Positions 48,526 to 57,084 of a stretch of 64,000 nt of DNA are shown piece by piece. The DNA is taken from positions 248,844 to 312,843 of the forward strand of contig NZ_BMOE01000002.1 in assembly GCF_014646915.1 (NCBI RefSeq), read 5' to 3'. Under the pieces are notes generated by a model, which made no database searches, was not told the DNA's origin, and worked only from the letters and a program-made list of their open reading frames with translations. A program made the position numbers and the translations under genes. The DNA comes from Deinococcus aquiradiocola (GTDB lineage: Bacteria > Deinococcota > Deinococci > Deinococcales > Deinococcaceae). Every line of letters begins with the position of its first letter. The stretch's first letter is position 1.

Positions 48526-51096
48526 TCAGAGACGCGGGTCGAGCGGTTCGCTGTCGAGGGCGAGCACCCCGAACACGCACTCGTGGGTCCGGCGGAGCGG
48601 TTCGTGCCGCACGAACCGTTCGAGTCCCTCGACGCCGAGCGCAAATTCCCGCAGGGCGAGCGTGCGTTTCGCGTTCAGGTTCCGGGCACGCAGCCGGTCG
48701 AGGTGTTCCGGCAGGGTGTACTCGGGCCCGTAGATGATCCGCAGGTACTCCCGTCCCCGGACCTTGATGCCCGGCTGCACCAAACCCTTCCTGCCGCGGG
48801 CCGTGAAGGTCGCGGGCTTCACGACCATGCCTTCGCCGCCCGCCGCGGTGAGGGCGATCCACCACGCTTCGGCCTCGGCGACACTGCCGGGATTCCCGAG
48901 CTCCACGTGCCGGTGCGCCGTGCCGGTCACCAGTCCGGGTGCGGCGCGCGCCAGCGACGCGAGCAGTTCGAGGTGCCAGGCGTGCTCCCGTTCCGTGTGA
49001 ACGGCGCCCTCGCTGGCGAGCACGTGAAACGGCGCGACGCGCAGGTCGCCGGGCGACTTGACCGGCCGCACGTACGGCCGGTACGCGTCCGAGTACGCGC
49101 GGGTCAGCGCGAGCCGCTGGCGGGTCCGGGCGAGCAGGTCCGCCAGCGGCAGTCCGCGGTCCACACCGGCCTCCAGCACGGCCACCTCGGCGGGCAGGGC
49201 CGCCTGCGCCGCGGCCCCCACCGCGGCGTACTGTTCGCGGATCAGGGGCCCGGCCTTGAAGGACCACGGGAGGATTTCCGCGTCGAGGATCACCCATTCA
49301 CTCCCGAGCGCCTCCCACAGTCCGGCCACCTGCGCGGCCCCGCGCAGGCCGTCCAGCACGCCGGACGCCAGGGCGTGGTCCCCTTCCTCGAAGAAGGGGC
49401 GGCCGGTGCGGGTGTACACGGCACCCGCATGGCCGTCCTGCACCCCGAACCGCTGCGCGGCCACGTCGGCCGAGCGCGTCAGCACGATCACGGCGCGGGA
49501 CCCCATGTGCTTCTCCTCGCAGATCACGTGCGTCAGCCCGGCGCGGCGGTAATGCTCGAACGCCTCGGTCGGGTACTCCAGGAACCCGTCCCGTCCGCTC
49601 GTCTCGCAGGGCGACATGGTGGGCGGCAGGTACACCAGCCAGCGCGGGTCGGTGGAGTACCGGCCCAGCACCTCCAGCGCCGCTGCCGCCTCGGCCTCCC
49701 GCACGGCGATCCGGCCCCGCAGCCGCGTCTCGATGAGTCGCGCGCCCGTCACGTCCGCCAGATCCAGCAGCGTGTCGTGCTGCTGCTGAGCCGAGACGTT
49801 TACCGGACGGACCAGCGGACGGACCAGCGGACGGACCGGCTCGCTGTACACCTCACGGGCAGGCACGCTCAGCACCTCCAGCTCCGGGTACCGCAGGGCC
49901 GTGAGCGCTCCACCGAACACGCACCCCGTATCGATGTCGATGGTCCGGTTGAGCCACTCCGCCTGCGGGACCGGCGTGTGACCGTACACGACCAGCGCCT
50001 CACCCCGGTACCCGGCCGCCCAGTCGAGCCGGACGGGAAGACCGAATTCGTCCGTCTCACCTGTCGTCTCCCCGTACAGTGCGAAGGCCCGGACCCGGCC
50101 CGACGCGCGGCCCTGGAACGCCTCCTTCATCCCCGCGTGCGCGACGACCACCCGGCCCCGGTTGTGCTCGTCCCCGTCGAGCACGTAATGGCTGACGAGC
50201 CCACGGATGAAGTCCGCCACCTGTTGCCGGAACTCCGGACCCTCTCCTTCCAGCTGTGCCAGCGACCGGTCCAGGCCGTGCGCGACCGTGACCTTCTCGC
50301 CCCTCAATGCCCGCCCCAGCTTCTCGTCGTGGTTGCCGGGCACGCACAGCGCCGTACCTGCCGCCACCATGCCCATCACCAGCCGCAGCACGCCGGGCGT
50401 GTCGGGACCCCGGTCGACCAGGTCGCCCAGGAAGACAGCCTTACGTCCGGCCGGAGGTGTCACCTCCAGGCCGTCCAGCGTGTAACCCAGCTGCTCCAGC
50501 AGTTCCCGCAGTTCGGTCAGGCAGCCGTGCACGTCGCCGATGAAGTCGAACGGTCCGTGCTCGTGCCGCAGGTCGCTGTACAGCCGCGTGCGGGTGATGC
50601 TCACGGCCCGCACGTCCTCCGCCGAGCGCAGCACTGTCACGTGCCGGAACCCTTCGGCCTGCAGCTTGCCGAGTGACTTCCGGAGCTGACCCACCTGCCC
50701 CGAGATGACCTGCGGCCCGAAATGCCGGTCCGTCCGGGCGCGGTAACGGGCCATCAGTACGTCCTCCGGCAGGTCGAGCACCACCGCCACCGGCAGCACG
50801 TCGAACTCCCGGGCGAGCGCCACGATGTGCCTTCTGGCGTCGGCCTGCACGCTGGTCGCGTCAATCACCGTCAGCAGCCCGCGCCTCAGCCGCTGCCGCG
50901 CCACGAAATACAGCGCCTCGAAGGCGTCGTGTGTGGCGTCCTGAGCGTTCTCGTCGCCGCTCACCAGCATCCGGAAGGCGTCGCTGGACAGCACCTCACC
51001 CGGCGCGAACTGCTCACGCGCGAAAGTGGTCTTGCCGGACCCGGACGCGCCGATCAGCGCCACCAGACAGAGTTCAGGAAGGGAGATGGATGTCAT
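48526..51096 (-). CDS. pnkp: Bacterial polynucleotide kinase-phosphatase-ligase (Pnkp)
   Basis: 856 residues, the full three-domain Pnkp. 5'-OH kinase: P-loop GASGSGKT (16-23). 2',3'-phosphatase of the metallophosphoesterase type: GDVHG (187-191), GDLVDRG (224-230), GNHDEK (254-259). C-terminal ligase/adenylyltransferase: motif I EEKHMGS with the adenylated Lys about 529, and later GEGMVVKP. The enzyme heals RNA ends left by ribotoxins and, together with Hen1, seals them with a protective 2'-O-methyl group. A linker about 420-432 has three RPLV-like units from a 12-bp tandem repeat. Last gene of the seven-gene repair operon; its start overlaps the preceding stop (ATGA). Confidence 0.95.
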   Translation of the reverse strand: MTSISLPELCLVALIGASGSGKTTFAREQFAPGEVLSSDAFRMLVSGDENAQDATHDAFEALYFVARQRLRRGLLTVIDATSVQADARRHIVALAREFDVLPVAVVLDLPEDVLMARYRARTDRHFGPQVISGQVGQLRKSLGKLQAEGFRHVTVLRSAEDVRAVSITRTRLYSDLRHEHGPFDFIGDVHGCLTELRELLEQLGYTLDGLEVTPPAGRKAVFLGDLVDRGPDTPGVLRLVMGMVAAGTALCVPGNHDEKLGRALRGEKVTVAHGLDRSLAQLEGEGPEFRQQVADFIRGLVSHYVLDGDEHNRGRVVVAHAGMKEAFQGRASGRVRAFALYGETTGETDEFGLPVRLDWAAGYRGEALVVYGHTPVPQAEWLNRTIDIDTGCVFGGALTALRYPELEVLSVPAREVYSEPVRPLVRPLVRPVNVSAQQQHDTLLDLADVTGARLIETRLRGRIAVREAEAAAALEVLGRYSTDPRWLVYLPPTMSPCETSGRDGFLEYPTEAFEHYRRAGLTHVICEEKHMGSRAVIVLTRSADVAAQRFGVQDGHAGAVYTRTGRPFFEEGDHALASGVLDGLRGAAQVAGLWEALGSEWVILDAEILPWSFKAGPLIREQYAAVGAAAQAALPAEVAVLEAGVDRGLPLADLLARTRQRLALTRAYSDAYRPYVRPVKSPGDLRVAPFHVLASEGAVHTEREHAWHLELLASLARAAPGLVTGTAHRHVELGNPGSVAEAEAWWIALTAAGGEGMVVKPATFTARGRKGLVQPGIKVRGREYLRIIYGPEYTLPEHLDRLRARNLNAKRTLALREFALGVEGLERFVRHEPLRRTHECVFGVLALDSEPLDPRL
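49803..49838 (-). repeat. 12-bp tandem repeat (about three copies) in the Pnkp linker
   Basis: On the plus strand the unit GGACGGACCAGC recurs about three times, encoding RPLV on the minus strand between the phosphatase and ligase domains. The unit keeps the frame, so copy number would change linker length only. Confidence 0.75.
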
Positions 51097-51827
51097 GGTG
51101 CCACCAGGATTCGACGCATGACCCGGCAGGCGATCTCATAAGCTGGGAGCATGTCTGAACTTGCCGTTGCCACGCCAGAGTTCAAACGCGTGAGAACAGA
51201 TGGTCGCAAGAACCAGTGATTCAGAAGATGGTGAGTCTGCAATTTATCTGGGGCATAGACGTTAAAATCTAAAGAGTCCTCTCCGTCTGAACGTAGAAAC
51301 TGAATGGTAAGAGCGAGGTGGTCAGAAGCTGCCAGTGTTTTTGCTTGCTCCCAGAAGCTCAAGTACGATTCAGGGGACTCGTCCGTCTCGACGATGCTGA
51401 AAAATACATCCATTGCAGAAGTGTCATCTCTTCTCGCGGTCTTCATTAATGCCATCTGCCACCAGGCCATCAGATAGGCCCGAATCGCCTGCATCTGTTC
51501 AGGGGACCAGCTCGTCCAGGCAGTGTATTTCAGGCGACGAAGAGTCCAGCCGGCCCCTATCTCCTGAAGTTCGCCTTCGGCCACCAGTTCAAAAATGCGT
51601 GGCAGGAAGTATTTGAAATCTGCTTCAGTTCCGACGGTATCGGGCACGTTCCAGGCGTACGATTTCAGCTCGTCTGCTGTCAGCTCCGCTCTCGGCACCT
51701 CGACCAGCCGCGCCAGTTCTTCCTCGCTTATGCAGCAGTGGGTACAGCCTGTGATCCGGGCAGGCTGCGGAACGTCCGCGAAGGCCGTGTGCAGCTCCTC
51801 CACCGCTCGCTTCAGGCCCGCGGTCAT
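51093..51827 (-). CDS. Unknown protein embedded in the RNA repair operon, CxxCC motif
   Basis: 244 residues, overlapping both neighbours by four bases. I do not recognise a family. Near the N-terminus ITGCTHCCISEEELARL gives a CxxCC cluster that could bind metal; the centre is helical and Trp-rich (YTAWTSWSPEQMQAIRAYLMAWWQ); the end DMLPAYEIACRVMRRIL is helical too. Base composition is clearly lower in GC than all neighbours (visible over 51180-51480), which points to more recent acquisition or relaxed codon use. Strict overlap with Pnkp and nucleotidyltransferase genes implies a part in the same RNA repair process. Confidence 0.85.
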   Translation of the reverse strand: MTAGLKRAVEELHTAFADVPQPARITGCTHCCISEEELARLVEVPRAELTADELKSYAWNVPDTVGTEADFKYFLPRIFELVAEGELQEIGAGWTLRRLKYTAWTSWSPEQMQAIRAYLMAWWQMALMKTARRDDTSAMDVFFSIVETDESPESYLSFWEQAKTLAASDHLALTIQFLRSDGEDSLDFNVYAPDKLQTHHLLNHWFLRPSVLTRLNSGVATASSDMLPAYEIACRVMRRILVAP

Positions 51828-52579
51828 ATGGGCAGCCTCAGCCGGACGAGCAGGTCGCTCAACTCAGCTTCCACCTCCGGCTCGACGTTCGCCGGAAGGT
51901 GCGTGGCCACCTGCGCCTCTTCCAGCTGCCGGGTCAGCCGCCGGAATTCCGTCTCGTAGAAGCCCAGATCGCCCGTGAGCGGTTCCTTCTCGTGGCCGGT
52001 GCGCTTCTGCGCGATCAGGTCGTCGAGGTAGGGCAGTCGAGTCTCGGTGTTCAGCACCTCGAGGTTCGCTTCGATCTCACCGGTCCGCATGAGGTGCAGC
52101 CCGGTCAGCAGGGTGCGGAAGGTGTACAGCAGCGGCTTGATGCGCGGCGGGTCGTCACGGTTCAGCAGCTTCCACTGCCCGGCGCTGAAGCCCAGGTAGT
52201 GGTGCGCGTGGTGGCGGGTGACGCAGCGGCGGCCCAGGTCGCGCAGCTCGGCGTGCTCGCGCGTGGTGAGCACCACCAGCGGTGAGTGCAGCTGCTCCAG
52301 CACGTACCCGTTCGGTTTCAGCATCAGGGCCATGAACTTGCGCAGGTCGTGCGTGACGAGGTCGAGTTCCAGGCCGCCCACGACACGGTCCGAGTCGATG
52401 GTCTCGCGAATCGGGTGCAGGCCCAGCACCTCGCGGGCGGGCAGGACGTGCACGCCGCGCAGGTCCCAGTCGCTGTCGGGGCTGGGGAACCCGTACAGGT
52501 GCGCCCCGCTGACGGTGGCGAACAGGAGCGGGTAAGGGTGGGTGCGGACGGCGTCGTGAAGGGGGTGGGGGTAGATCAT
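51824..52579 (-). CDS. Polymerase-beta-superfamily nucleotidyltransferase (COG3541/YcgL type)
   Basis: 251 residues. SGAHLYGFPSPDSDWDLRG (about 24-42) is the nucleotidyltransferase signature with the two metal Asp residues, followed by ELDLVTHDLRKFMALML with the third acidic position and then a helical half. The family transfers nucleotides to RNA, proteins or small molecules; the true substrate is unknown. In this operon a template-independent addition to broken RNA ends is a sensible guess. Both ends overlap the neighbours (ATGA). Confidence 0.88.
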   Translation of the reverse strand: MIYPHPLHDAVRTHPYPLLFATVSGAHLYGFPSPDSDWDLRGVHVLPAREVLGLHPIRETIDSDRVVGGLELDLVTHDLRKFMALMLKPNGYVLEQLHSPLVVLTTREHAELRDLGRRCVTRHHAHHYLGFSAGQWKLLNRDDPPRIKPLLYTFRTLLTGLHLMRTGEIEANLEVLNTETRLPYLDDLIAQKRTGHEKEPLTGDLGFYETEFRRLTRQLEEAQVATHLPANVEPEVEAELSDLLVRLRLPI

Positions 52580-53487
52580 GGGTGCTCCAGCATCGCCGTT
52601 CGGGCGCGGATCAGGAAGGCGTTCACGCGGGCGGCGTCGGGACGTTCGGGCAGCCGGGTGGTCTGCACGGCCGCGGCCATCTGGCGGTGCAGGTCAAGCC
52701 GCCAGGCGTTCAGTTCGTCCCAGGGCACCTCGCCGCGCTTGACGGCCAGCAGCGTGCTCCGGTGCTCGCCGACGTGCACGAGAACTTCGCCTTCCTGGAG
52801 CACCGAGAGGCCCGACAGCAGGAGGCGCAGCAGGTGCATGGCGTGCTTCCAGCGGATCTCGCCGTGGTTGCGGAGGTCCGCTTCCAGCCGCTTGAACTGG
52901 CCCATCACGTAACTGTTGTACGTCTGGTACACGAGGGTGGACAGAAAGGCTGAGCGCATGGCGAGCAGTTCCTCCGCGAGGGGCGTGGCGTGCTCGACGA
53001 GGGGACTGTACAGCACTTCCAGGATGTTCGGGTTGGCTTTGAGGGCCAGCGTCAGGAATTTCTGGAGTTCCCAGTACGTTTCCTGGGTTTCTTCGTTCTC
53101 GAGCTGTTCCGGCACGCCCCACAGGGCCCAGTGCTGCGCGGCGGTGGGCAGCCAGAACCCGCGCCGGTCGGTGTCTGAGGTGTCGGTGTCGAGGCCGAAG
53201 GCGCGCGAGCCGACCACCACCCGCAGCTGAACCTGCGCCCACAGGTCACTGGACTGCGGCGCCACGAGGTTCCCCTGCTCGCGGTGGAGGCTCAGCTGAC
53301 GGCGCAGGAAGCTGTGCTCGCTGCCGTCGGGGAACTGCACGCGGTAGGTGTGCGGCGCCGCGGTCGGTGCCCGGACCACCACCCCGAGCGTCCCGGCCGG
53401 GTGCAGGACGATCTGCGCGGGCGTGTGCAGCACGGAACGCGTGACGACGCGCGTGCCGACCGGCAGGACGCCAGTCTCGCCGTTCAC
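52576..53487 (-). CDS. Second nucleotidyltransferase, with N-terminal SH3-like extension
   Basis: 303 residues from a GTG start overlapping the Hen1 stop; AGGAG lies nearby upstream. Residues 1 to about 70 form a small all-beta domain (PVGTRVVTRSVLHTPAQIVL, GTLGVVVRAP, YRVQFPDGSEHSFLRRQLS) that looks SH3-like. The catalytic part has VVVGSRAFGLDTDTSDTDRRG with paired Asp residues, then WELQKFLTLALKANPNILEVLYSP, parallel to the other nucleotidyltransferase. So the two are diverged paralogues in tandem, this one with an extra domain that could bind RNA. Substrate unknown. Confidence 0.88.
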   Translation of the reverse strand: MNGETGVLPVGTRVVTRSVLHTPAQIVLHPAGTLGVVVRAPTAAPHTYRVQFPDGSEHSFLRRQLSLHREQGNLVAPQSSDLWAQVQLRVVVGSRAFGLDTDTSDTDRRGFWLPTAAQHWALWGVPEQLENEETQETYWELQKFLTLALKANPNILEVLYSPLVEHATPLAEELLAMRSAFLSTLVYQTYNSYVMGQFKRLEADLRNHGEIRWKHAMHLLRLLLSGLSVLQEGEVLVHVGEHRSTLLAVKRGEVPWDELNAWRLDLHRQMAAAVQTTRLPERPDAARVNAFLIRARTAMLEHP

Positions 53488-54848
53488 GGAGCACTCCTGC
53501 TGAACACGGCCATCTGGGTGGGTGATCCGAGGTCCGCGTCGCTCTGCCCGACGGGCCGGACCGTGACCGTGTACCCGAACGTGTCGCTCACGCGCGCCGC
53601 CCAGCGGCGGAACGTCTCGCGGTTCCACTCGAAACGGTGGTCGAGGTGCCGCCGTTCTCCTTCCCCGAGGGACGCGTAACGGGCGTTGTACTCGGCGTTC
53701 GGGGTGGTGACGATCACGGTGCCGGGCCTCGCCTCACCGAACACCACGCGTTCCAGGGTCCACAGCCGCGGCTCGTCGAGGTGTTCGATCACCTCGACGA
53801 GCGCGGCGGCATCGTAGCCGCTCAGACGGGCGTCGCGGTACGTGAGCGAGCCCTGCAGCAGCGTCAGGCGGGCACGGACGGTGGGCGGCCGTTCGTCCAG
53901 GCGCAGGTACCGTGCCGCGCGGCTCAGTTCGCGGGCGCTGACGTCCATCCCGACGATCTCCCGGAACTGGGGGTTCGCGAGGAGGAGGTTCAGCAGGTGC
54001 CCCTCGCCGCAGCCGAGGTCCAGCACGCGCGCCGCGCCGCTGGCGACCAGTTCGGCCTCGACGGCCGCGAGCCGCTGCGCGTTCAGGGAAGGTGTGGCCG
54101 GCCCGGCCGCGGGCTCGTCCAGCGGTCCGAACGTCCCGGCTGCCGCCCGCAGCAGGTCCCGCTGGTGCTTCAGGGATCGGCGCAGGATCAGGTCGCGTTC
54201 CGGATGCCCGGGCAGCCAGCCGTCCCCGAGCCGCGCGAGGCGGTCGATCTCGCCCTCGTCGACGAAGGTGTGCCTGGCGTCGTCCAGCACGGGAATCAGG
54301 ACCGTCAGGTGCGCCAGCAGCGCCCTGAGCTGCACGGTACCGCTCAGCTTCAGGTCGAGGTACGGGCTGTCCCCCCATTCGGGAAACGCCGGGTCGAGCG
54401 TCACGGGGCGGGCGTGCACCGCGTAGCCCAGCGGCCCGAACAGCCGCCGCGGGAGGTCCGGATGGCCCCGCGAGGGCAGGACAGGCAGGTGAATCTCGAA
54501 CGGCAGCGCCGTGTCGGCGAGGTCCTGCCGTTCCTTGCTGCGTCCACTCAGGGCGGTGCCGAACGCTTCGCGCAGCGCTGCGGTCAGGGCACTGCCCGCG
54601 GCGTACGGGCGGTCGTTCACGTACGGTTCGAGCGGCGCGCTGCCGCGCCCGGCCCGCCCACGGGACAGGGCGACCGGGTCGAGCTCCACGAGCAGGGCCG
54701 CCGTGCAGCGCTCCTCGCTGACCTCGGGGTAGAACACCTGCGCCTGCCCTCCCGGCAGGGGGAACGTGAAGAGCCGGTCCGGATGCTTGTGCAGCAGGAA
54801 CCCGAGGTCCGTGGCGGGCCGGTGGGTGGTGGTCAGGGTGATCAGCAT
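53484..54848 (-). CDS. hen1: 3'-terminal RNA ribose 2'-O-methyltransferase Hen1
   Basis: 454 residues; GAGGAA seven bases before the ATG. The N-terminal half (1 to about 245) is the bacterial Hen1 ligase-activating domain (TTTHRPATDLGFLLHKHPDR, YVNDRPYAAGSALTAALREAF). The C-terminal half is the methyltransferase: VLDLGCGEGHLLN (SAM site, about 275-287), the metal-binding EVIEHL (352-357) and LDHRFEW with further His, plus TTPNAEYN. With Pnkp it marks repaired RNA 3' ends at the ribose 2'-oxygen so that the toxin cannot cut again. It follows HD-Pnk after one base. Confidence 0.95.
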   Translation of the reverse strand: MLITLTTTHRPATDLGFLLHKHPDRLFTFPLPGGQAQVFYPEVSEERCTAALLVELDPVALSRGRAGRGSAPLEPYVNDRPYAAGSALTAALREAFGTALSGRSKERQDLADTALPFEIHLPVLPSRGHPDLPRRLFGPLGYAVHARPVTLDPAFPEWGDSPYLDLKLSGTVQLRALLAHLTVLIPVLDDARHTFVDEGEIDRLARLGDGWLPGHPERDLILRRSLKHQRDLLRAAAGTFGPLDEPAAGPATPSLNAQRLAAVEAELVASGAARVLDLGCGEGHLLNLLLANPQFREIVGMDVSARELSRAARYLRLDERPPTVRARLTLLQGSLTYRDARLSGYDAAALVEVIEHLDEPRLWTLERVVFGEARPGTVIVTTPNAEYNARYASLGEGERRHLDHRFEWNRETFRRWAARVSDTFGYTVTVRPVGQSDADLGSPTQMAVFSRSAP

Positions 54849-54849
54849 G

Positions 54850-56097
54850 TCAGGTTCCTCTGCGTGAGACGGTGTCTTGGCCGCCCGGAAGGACGGTCCG
54901 GTGCGCTTCGGGCAGGTACGGGAACTCGGCGTGCTCGAGCTGCTGGGCGAGCACCTGCGCCGGAACCGGGTGCGGGCGCGCGGCGTTGCGGGTGAACAGG
55001 GTGCTGGTGGGCGGCTGGAACACGGCCAGCGTGGTCAGCGCGCCGTAGTCGAGGCCCAGCCCAAGCGGGACGCGCCGGAAATCACGCCGGGTGCAGGTGG
55101 CGTCCCAGACGACCTTCCTGCCGCGCCGGAGCGCTTCGCGCAGCTGTTCCTTTGCGGCCTGCAGCACCTGGCCGTTCACGGACTGATCCGCCCGCCGGCC
55201 GGCCAGCGCCTCCCGCAGAGCGTCGAGCGAAACGATCTCGTGGTCCGGGAGGTGCTCGGCGATCCATTTGCTCTTGCCGGACCCGCTCGGACCGCAGGTG
55301 ACCACCAGTTCAGGGAAGCCGCCACGGGCCGCGTAGGCGCGCGCGACGGCCTCCTCGGGCGTCTGGATCAGGCCCGACTCGTGGTCGAGCACGCCGCGCT
55401 GCAGGGTCAGGTCGAGCAGGGCGGGTGAGGCGTCCGGCAGGGCCGCCCGGACGTGCTCCCGCCACCCGGCGTACGGGTCGCGGGCGTCCCAGAGGTCGTA
55501 CTCCTCGGCCTGCAGCCGGAAGAGGTCGAGGTCGTCGAGCCGCGACGCCTGGTCCGGCGTGACGCGGCCGCGCGTGTCGGCGACTTCCAGCAGGTACAGC
55601 GGCCGGAGATCGACCTGGCGCGCCAGTCGGCGATACGCGGGAAGCGTTCCGTCCCGGAAGGTGCGGGCCAGGTCGTGGTGATGACCGACCAGGGCCATCA
55701 CGCCGCTTTGCACGGCCGTGGGCAGCTGCAGTTCGGGGAGGCGGTACGCCAGGAAGGAACGGCCGCGGTCCGCGTGGCGCGGTGAGATCACGCGGGGCCG
55801 GCCGGTCTCGTCCTGCTGGGTCCGGGTCGTGAGAGGTTTGCCGATGTCGTGCAGCAGGGCCGCCAGGATCAGGGTCAGCCGGGCGTCGCCCTGCAGCGCG
55901 GCCGCGTCGGCGAGCCGGTACGCTTCCTGCAGCACGCGCCCGGTGTGGACGGCCACGTCCCCCTCGGCGTGCCATTCCTCGTCCTGAGGGGTACCGGGAA
56001 GCTGGGACAGCAGCGGCAGCACGTCCCCGAGCGAGGCGGTGAGCGCGGCCAGGTCCGGCGTGCCGGTGCCGCGCAGGTCCTCCAGCGGCGGCCTCAC
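54850..56097 (-). CDS. HD-Pnk: HD-type 2',3'-phosphoesterase fused to a 5'-OH polynucleotide kinase
   Basis: 415 residues from a GTG that overlaps the RNA ligase stop. N-terminal HD domain: EGDVAVHTGRVL (first His), LLHDIGKP (83-87 HD pair), GHHHD (138-142). C-terminal P-loop kinase: CGPSGSGKSKWIA (269-276) with VVWDATCTRRDFRR downstream. The same two-domain layout is found in the characterised end-healing enzymes of Deinococcus radiodurans and Runella slithyformis. It removes terminal 2',3'-cyclic or 3'-phosphates and phosphorylates 5'-OH ends. It is functionally redundant with the kinase/phosphatase of Pnkp in the same operon. Confidence 0.9.
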   Translation of the reverse strand: MRPPLEDLRGTGTPDLAALTASLGDVLPLLSQLPGTPQDEEWHAEGDVAVHTGRVLQEAYRLADAAALQGDARLTLILAALLHDIGKPLTTRTQQDETGRPRVISPRHADRGRSFLAYRLPELQLPTAVQSGVMALVGHHHDLARTFRDGTLPAYRRLARQVDLRPLYLLEVADTRGRVTPDQASRLDDLDLFRLQAEEYDLWDARDPYAGWREHVRAALPDASPALLDLTLQRGVLDHESGLIQTPEEAVARAYAARGGFPELVVTCGPSGSGKSKWIAEHLPDHEIVSLDALREALAGRRADQSVNGQVLQAAKEQLREALRRGRKVVWDATCTRRDFRRVPLGLGLDYGALTTLAVFQPPTSTLFTRNAARPHPVPAQVLAQQLEHAEFPYLPEAHRTVLPGGQDTVSRRGT

Positions 56098-56726
56098 CGG
56101 GCGCTCCTCAGGCGGTTCGGCGTGACCGGCTGACGACTCCAGTGTTCGTCCGTCTGCACGTGACCGGCCCGCACGAATTTCGCGACGTGCTCCTGAAAGT
56201 CCCCGTACCGGAAGGCCTGCACGGTCCGGACCACGTACCCTTCCGTCACGTCCGTGTTCACCTGCAGGGCCCGCAACTGCCGCTCGTCCCACGGGCCACG
56301 GTAGAACTCCCGGGGCGTCGGGACGCCGAGTCGCGCGGCCCAGGCGAGCGTGTCGTCCCAGGAGAGGGCGACGTTCGTGTCGTCCCAGACACTGAACAGG
56401 TAGAAGTACCCTTCCAGGTCGTCGTAGGGCAGCGAGTGCCGGGCGAACACGTTCTCCCCGCAGACACGCCAGCCTTCCGGGATCAGGTACCCGGTCCTTC
56501 CCTGCAGCGCCTTCACCCAGTCCCGGGAGGGGTGCGGCCCGGAATCCAGTGAGCGCGCATGCATGCCCGAACGGGAGAGGGTGGTGTTCTCACCGTCGAG
56601 TTTCTCGGTGACGACCACCTCCCGGCCCTCGAACGGCAGGCTCGCGCCCAGGACCGTGTCGTCCGCACCCCGTCCGGGGGACCAGGGGAGGTGCGGCGTG
56701 CGCGGGTATTTTCGTCTCGTGTCCAT
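56094..56726 (-). CDS. Compact RNA ligase (single adenylyltransferase domain)
   Basis: 210 residues; AAAGGGG five bases before the ATG. Nucleotidyltransferase motifs in order: TEKLDGENT (motif I, adenylated Lys42), YFYLFSVWD (motif III/IIIa region), TEGYVVR (motif IV, 161-167) and VAKFVR (motif V, 181-186). It lacks the extra N- or C-terminal domains of larger RNA ligases such as the 342-residue D. radiodurans enzyme. It should seal 3'-OH/5'-phosphate RNA ends made by the HD-Pnk encoded next. First gene of the repair operon. Confidence 0.9.
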   Translation of the reverse strand: MDTRRKYPRTPHLPWSPGRGADDTVLGASLPFEGREVVVTEKLDGENTTLSRSGMHARSLDSGPHPSRDWVKALQGRTGYLIPEGWRVCGENVFARHSLPYDDLEGYFYLFSVWDDTNVALSWDDTLAWAARLGVPTPREFYRGPWDERQLRALQVNTDVTEGYVVRTVQAFRYGDFQEHVAKFVRAGHVQTDEHWSRQPVTPNRLRSAR

Positions 56727-57084
56727 GCTCGCCCCTTTCAGGTGCAGGCTAGCGGGTTCCCGCCCGCCCGCACAGCGCCGTCTGCACGGGTCGCCGTACG
56801 CCGAAACGCCTATCCCCTGCAGCCGAGTGGGAACGGGTCACGCGGACAAGGCCAACGGTCCGACCCGGAGGGACGCTCACCGGGCGTGAAGGCCGGGCAC
56901 CTGGGCGCTGCCGTACGTTCCGGAAGAAGGACAGCCCTGTTCACGGAGGCCGGCAAGCAGACCGGTGACGCTCTTCCGGGAGGGCAGCGACTGGGTGCCG
57001 ATCGTGCGCATCGGTGAACGGTGACCTGAGCCCCTCCCGGCGCCGTTCCCGGTCCTGGCGGCCGCCGGGTGGCAGACTGGGGGC
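56727..57084. other. 358-base gap upstream of the RNA repair operon
   Basis: It must hold the promoter of the repair operon (minus) and that of the small membrane protein (plus). Apart from the TAGCCT box at 56746-56751 and a weak CAGACT six bases before 57085, I see no clear motif. One plus-strand frame ends with EGSDWVPIVRIGER at about 57018, which reads like protein but has no support upstream. Confidence 0.4.
56746..56751 (-). promoter_or_regulatory. Candidate -10 box TAGCCT of the RNA repair operon
   Basis: On the minus strand TAGCCT ends 19 bases before the ATG at 56726, leaving space for the AAAGGGG ribosome binding site. No -35 consensus is seen, and no radiation/desiccation-response palindrome was found nearby. 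Confidence 0.35.
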
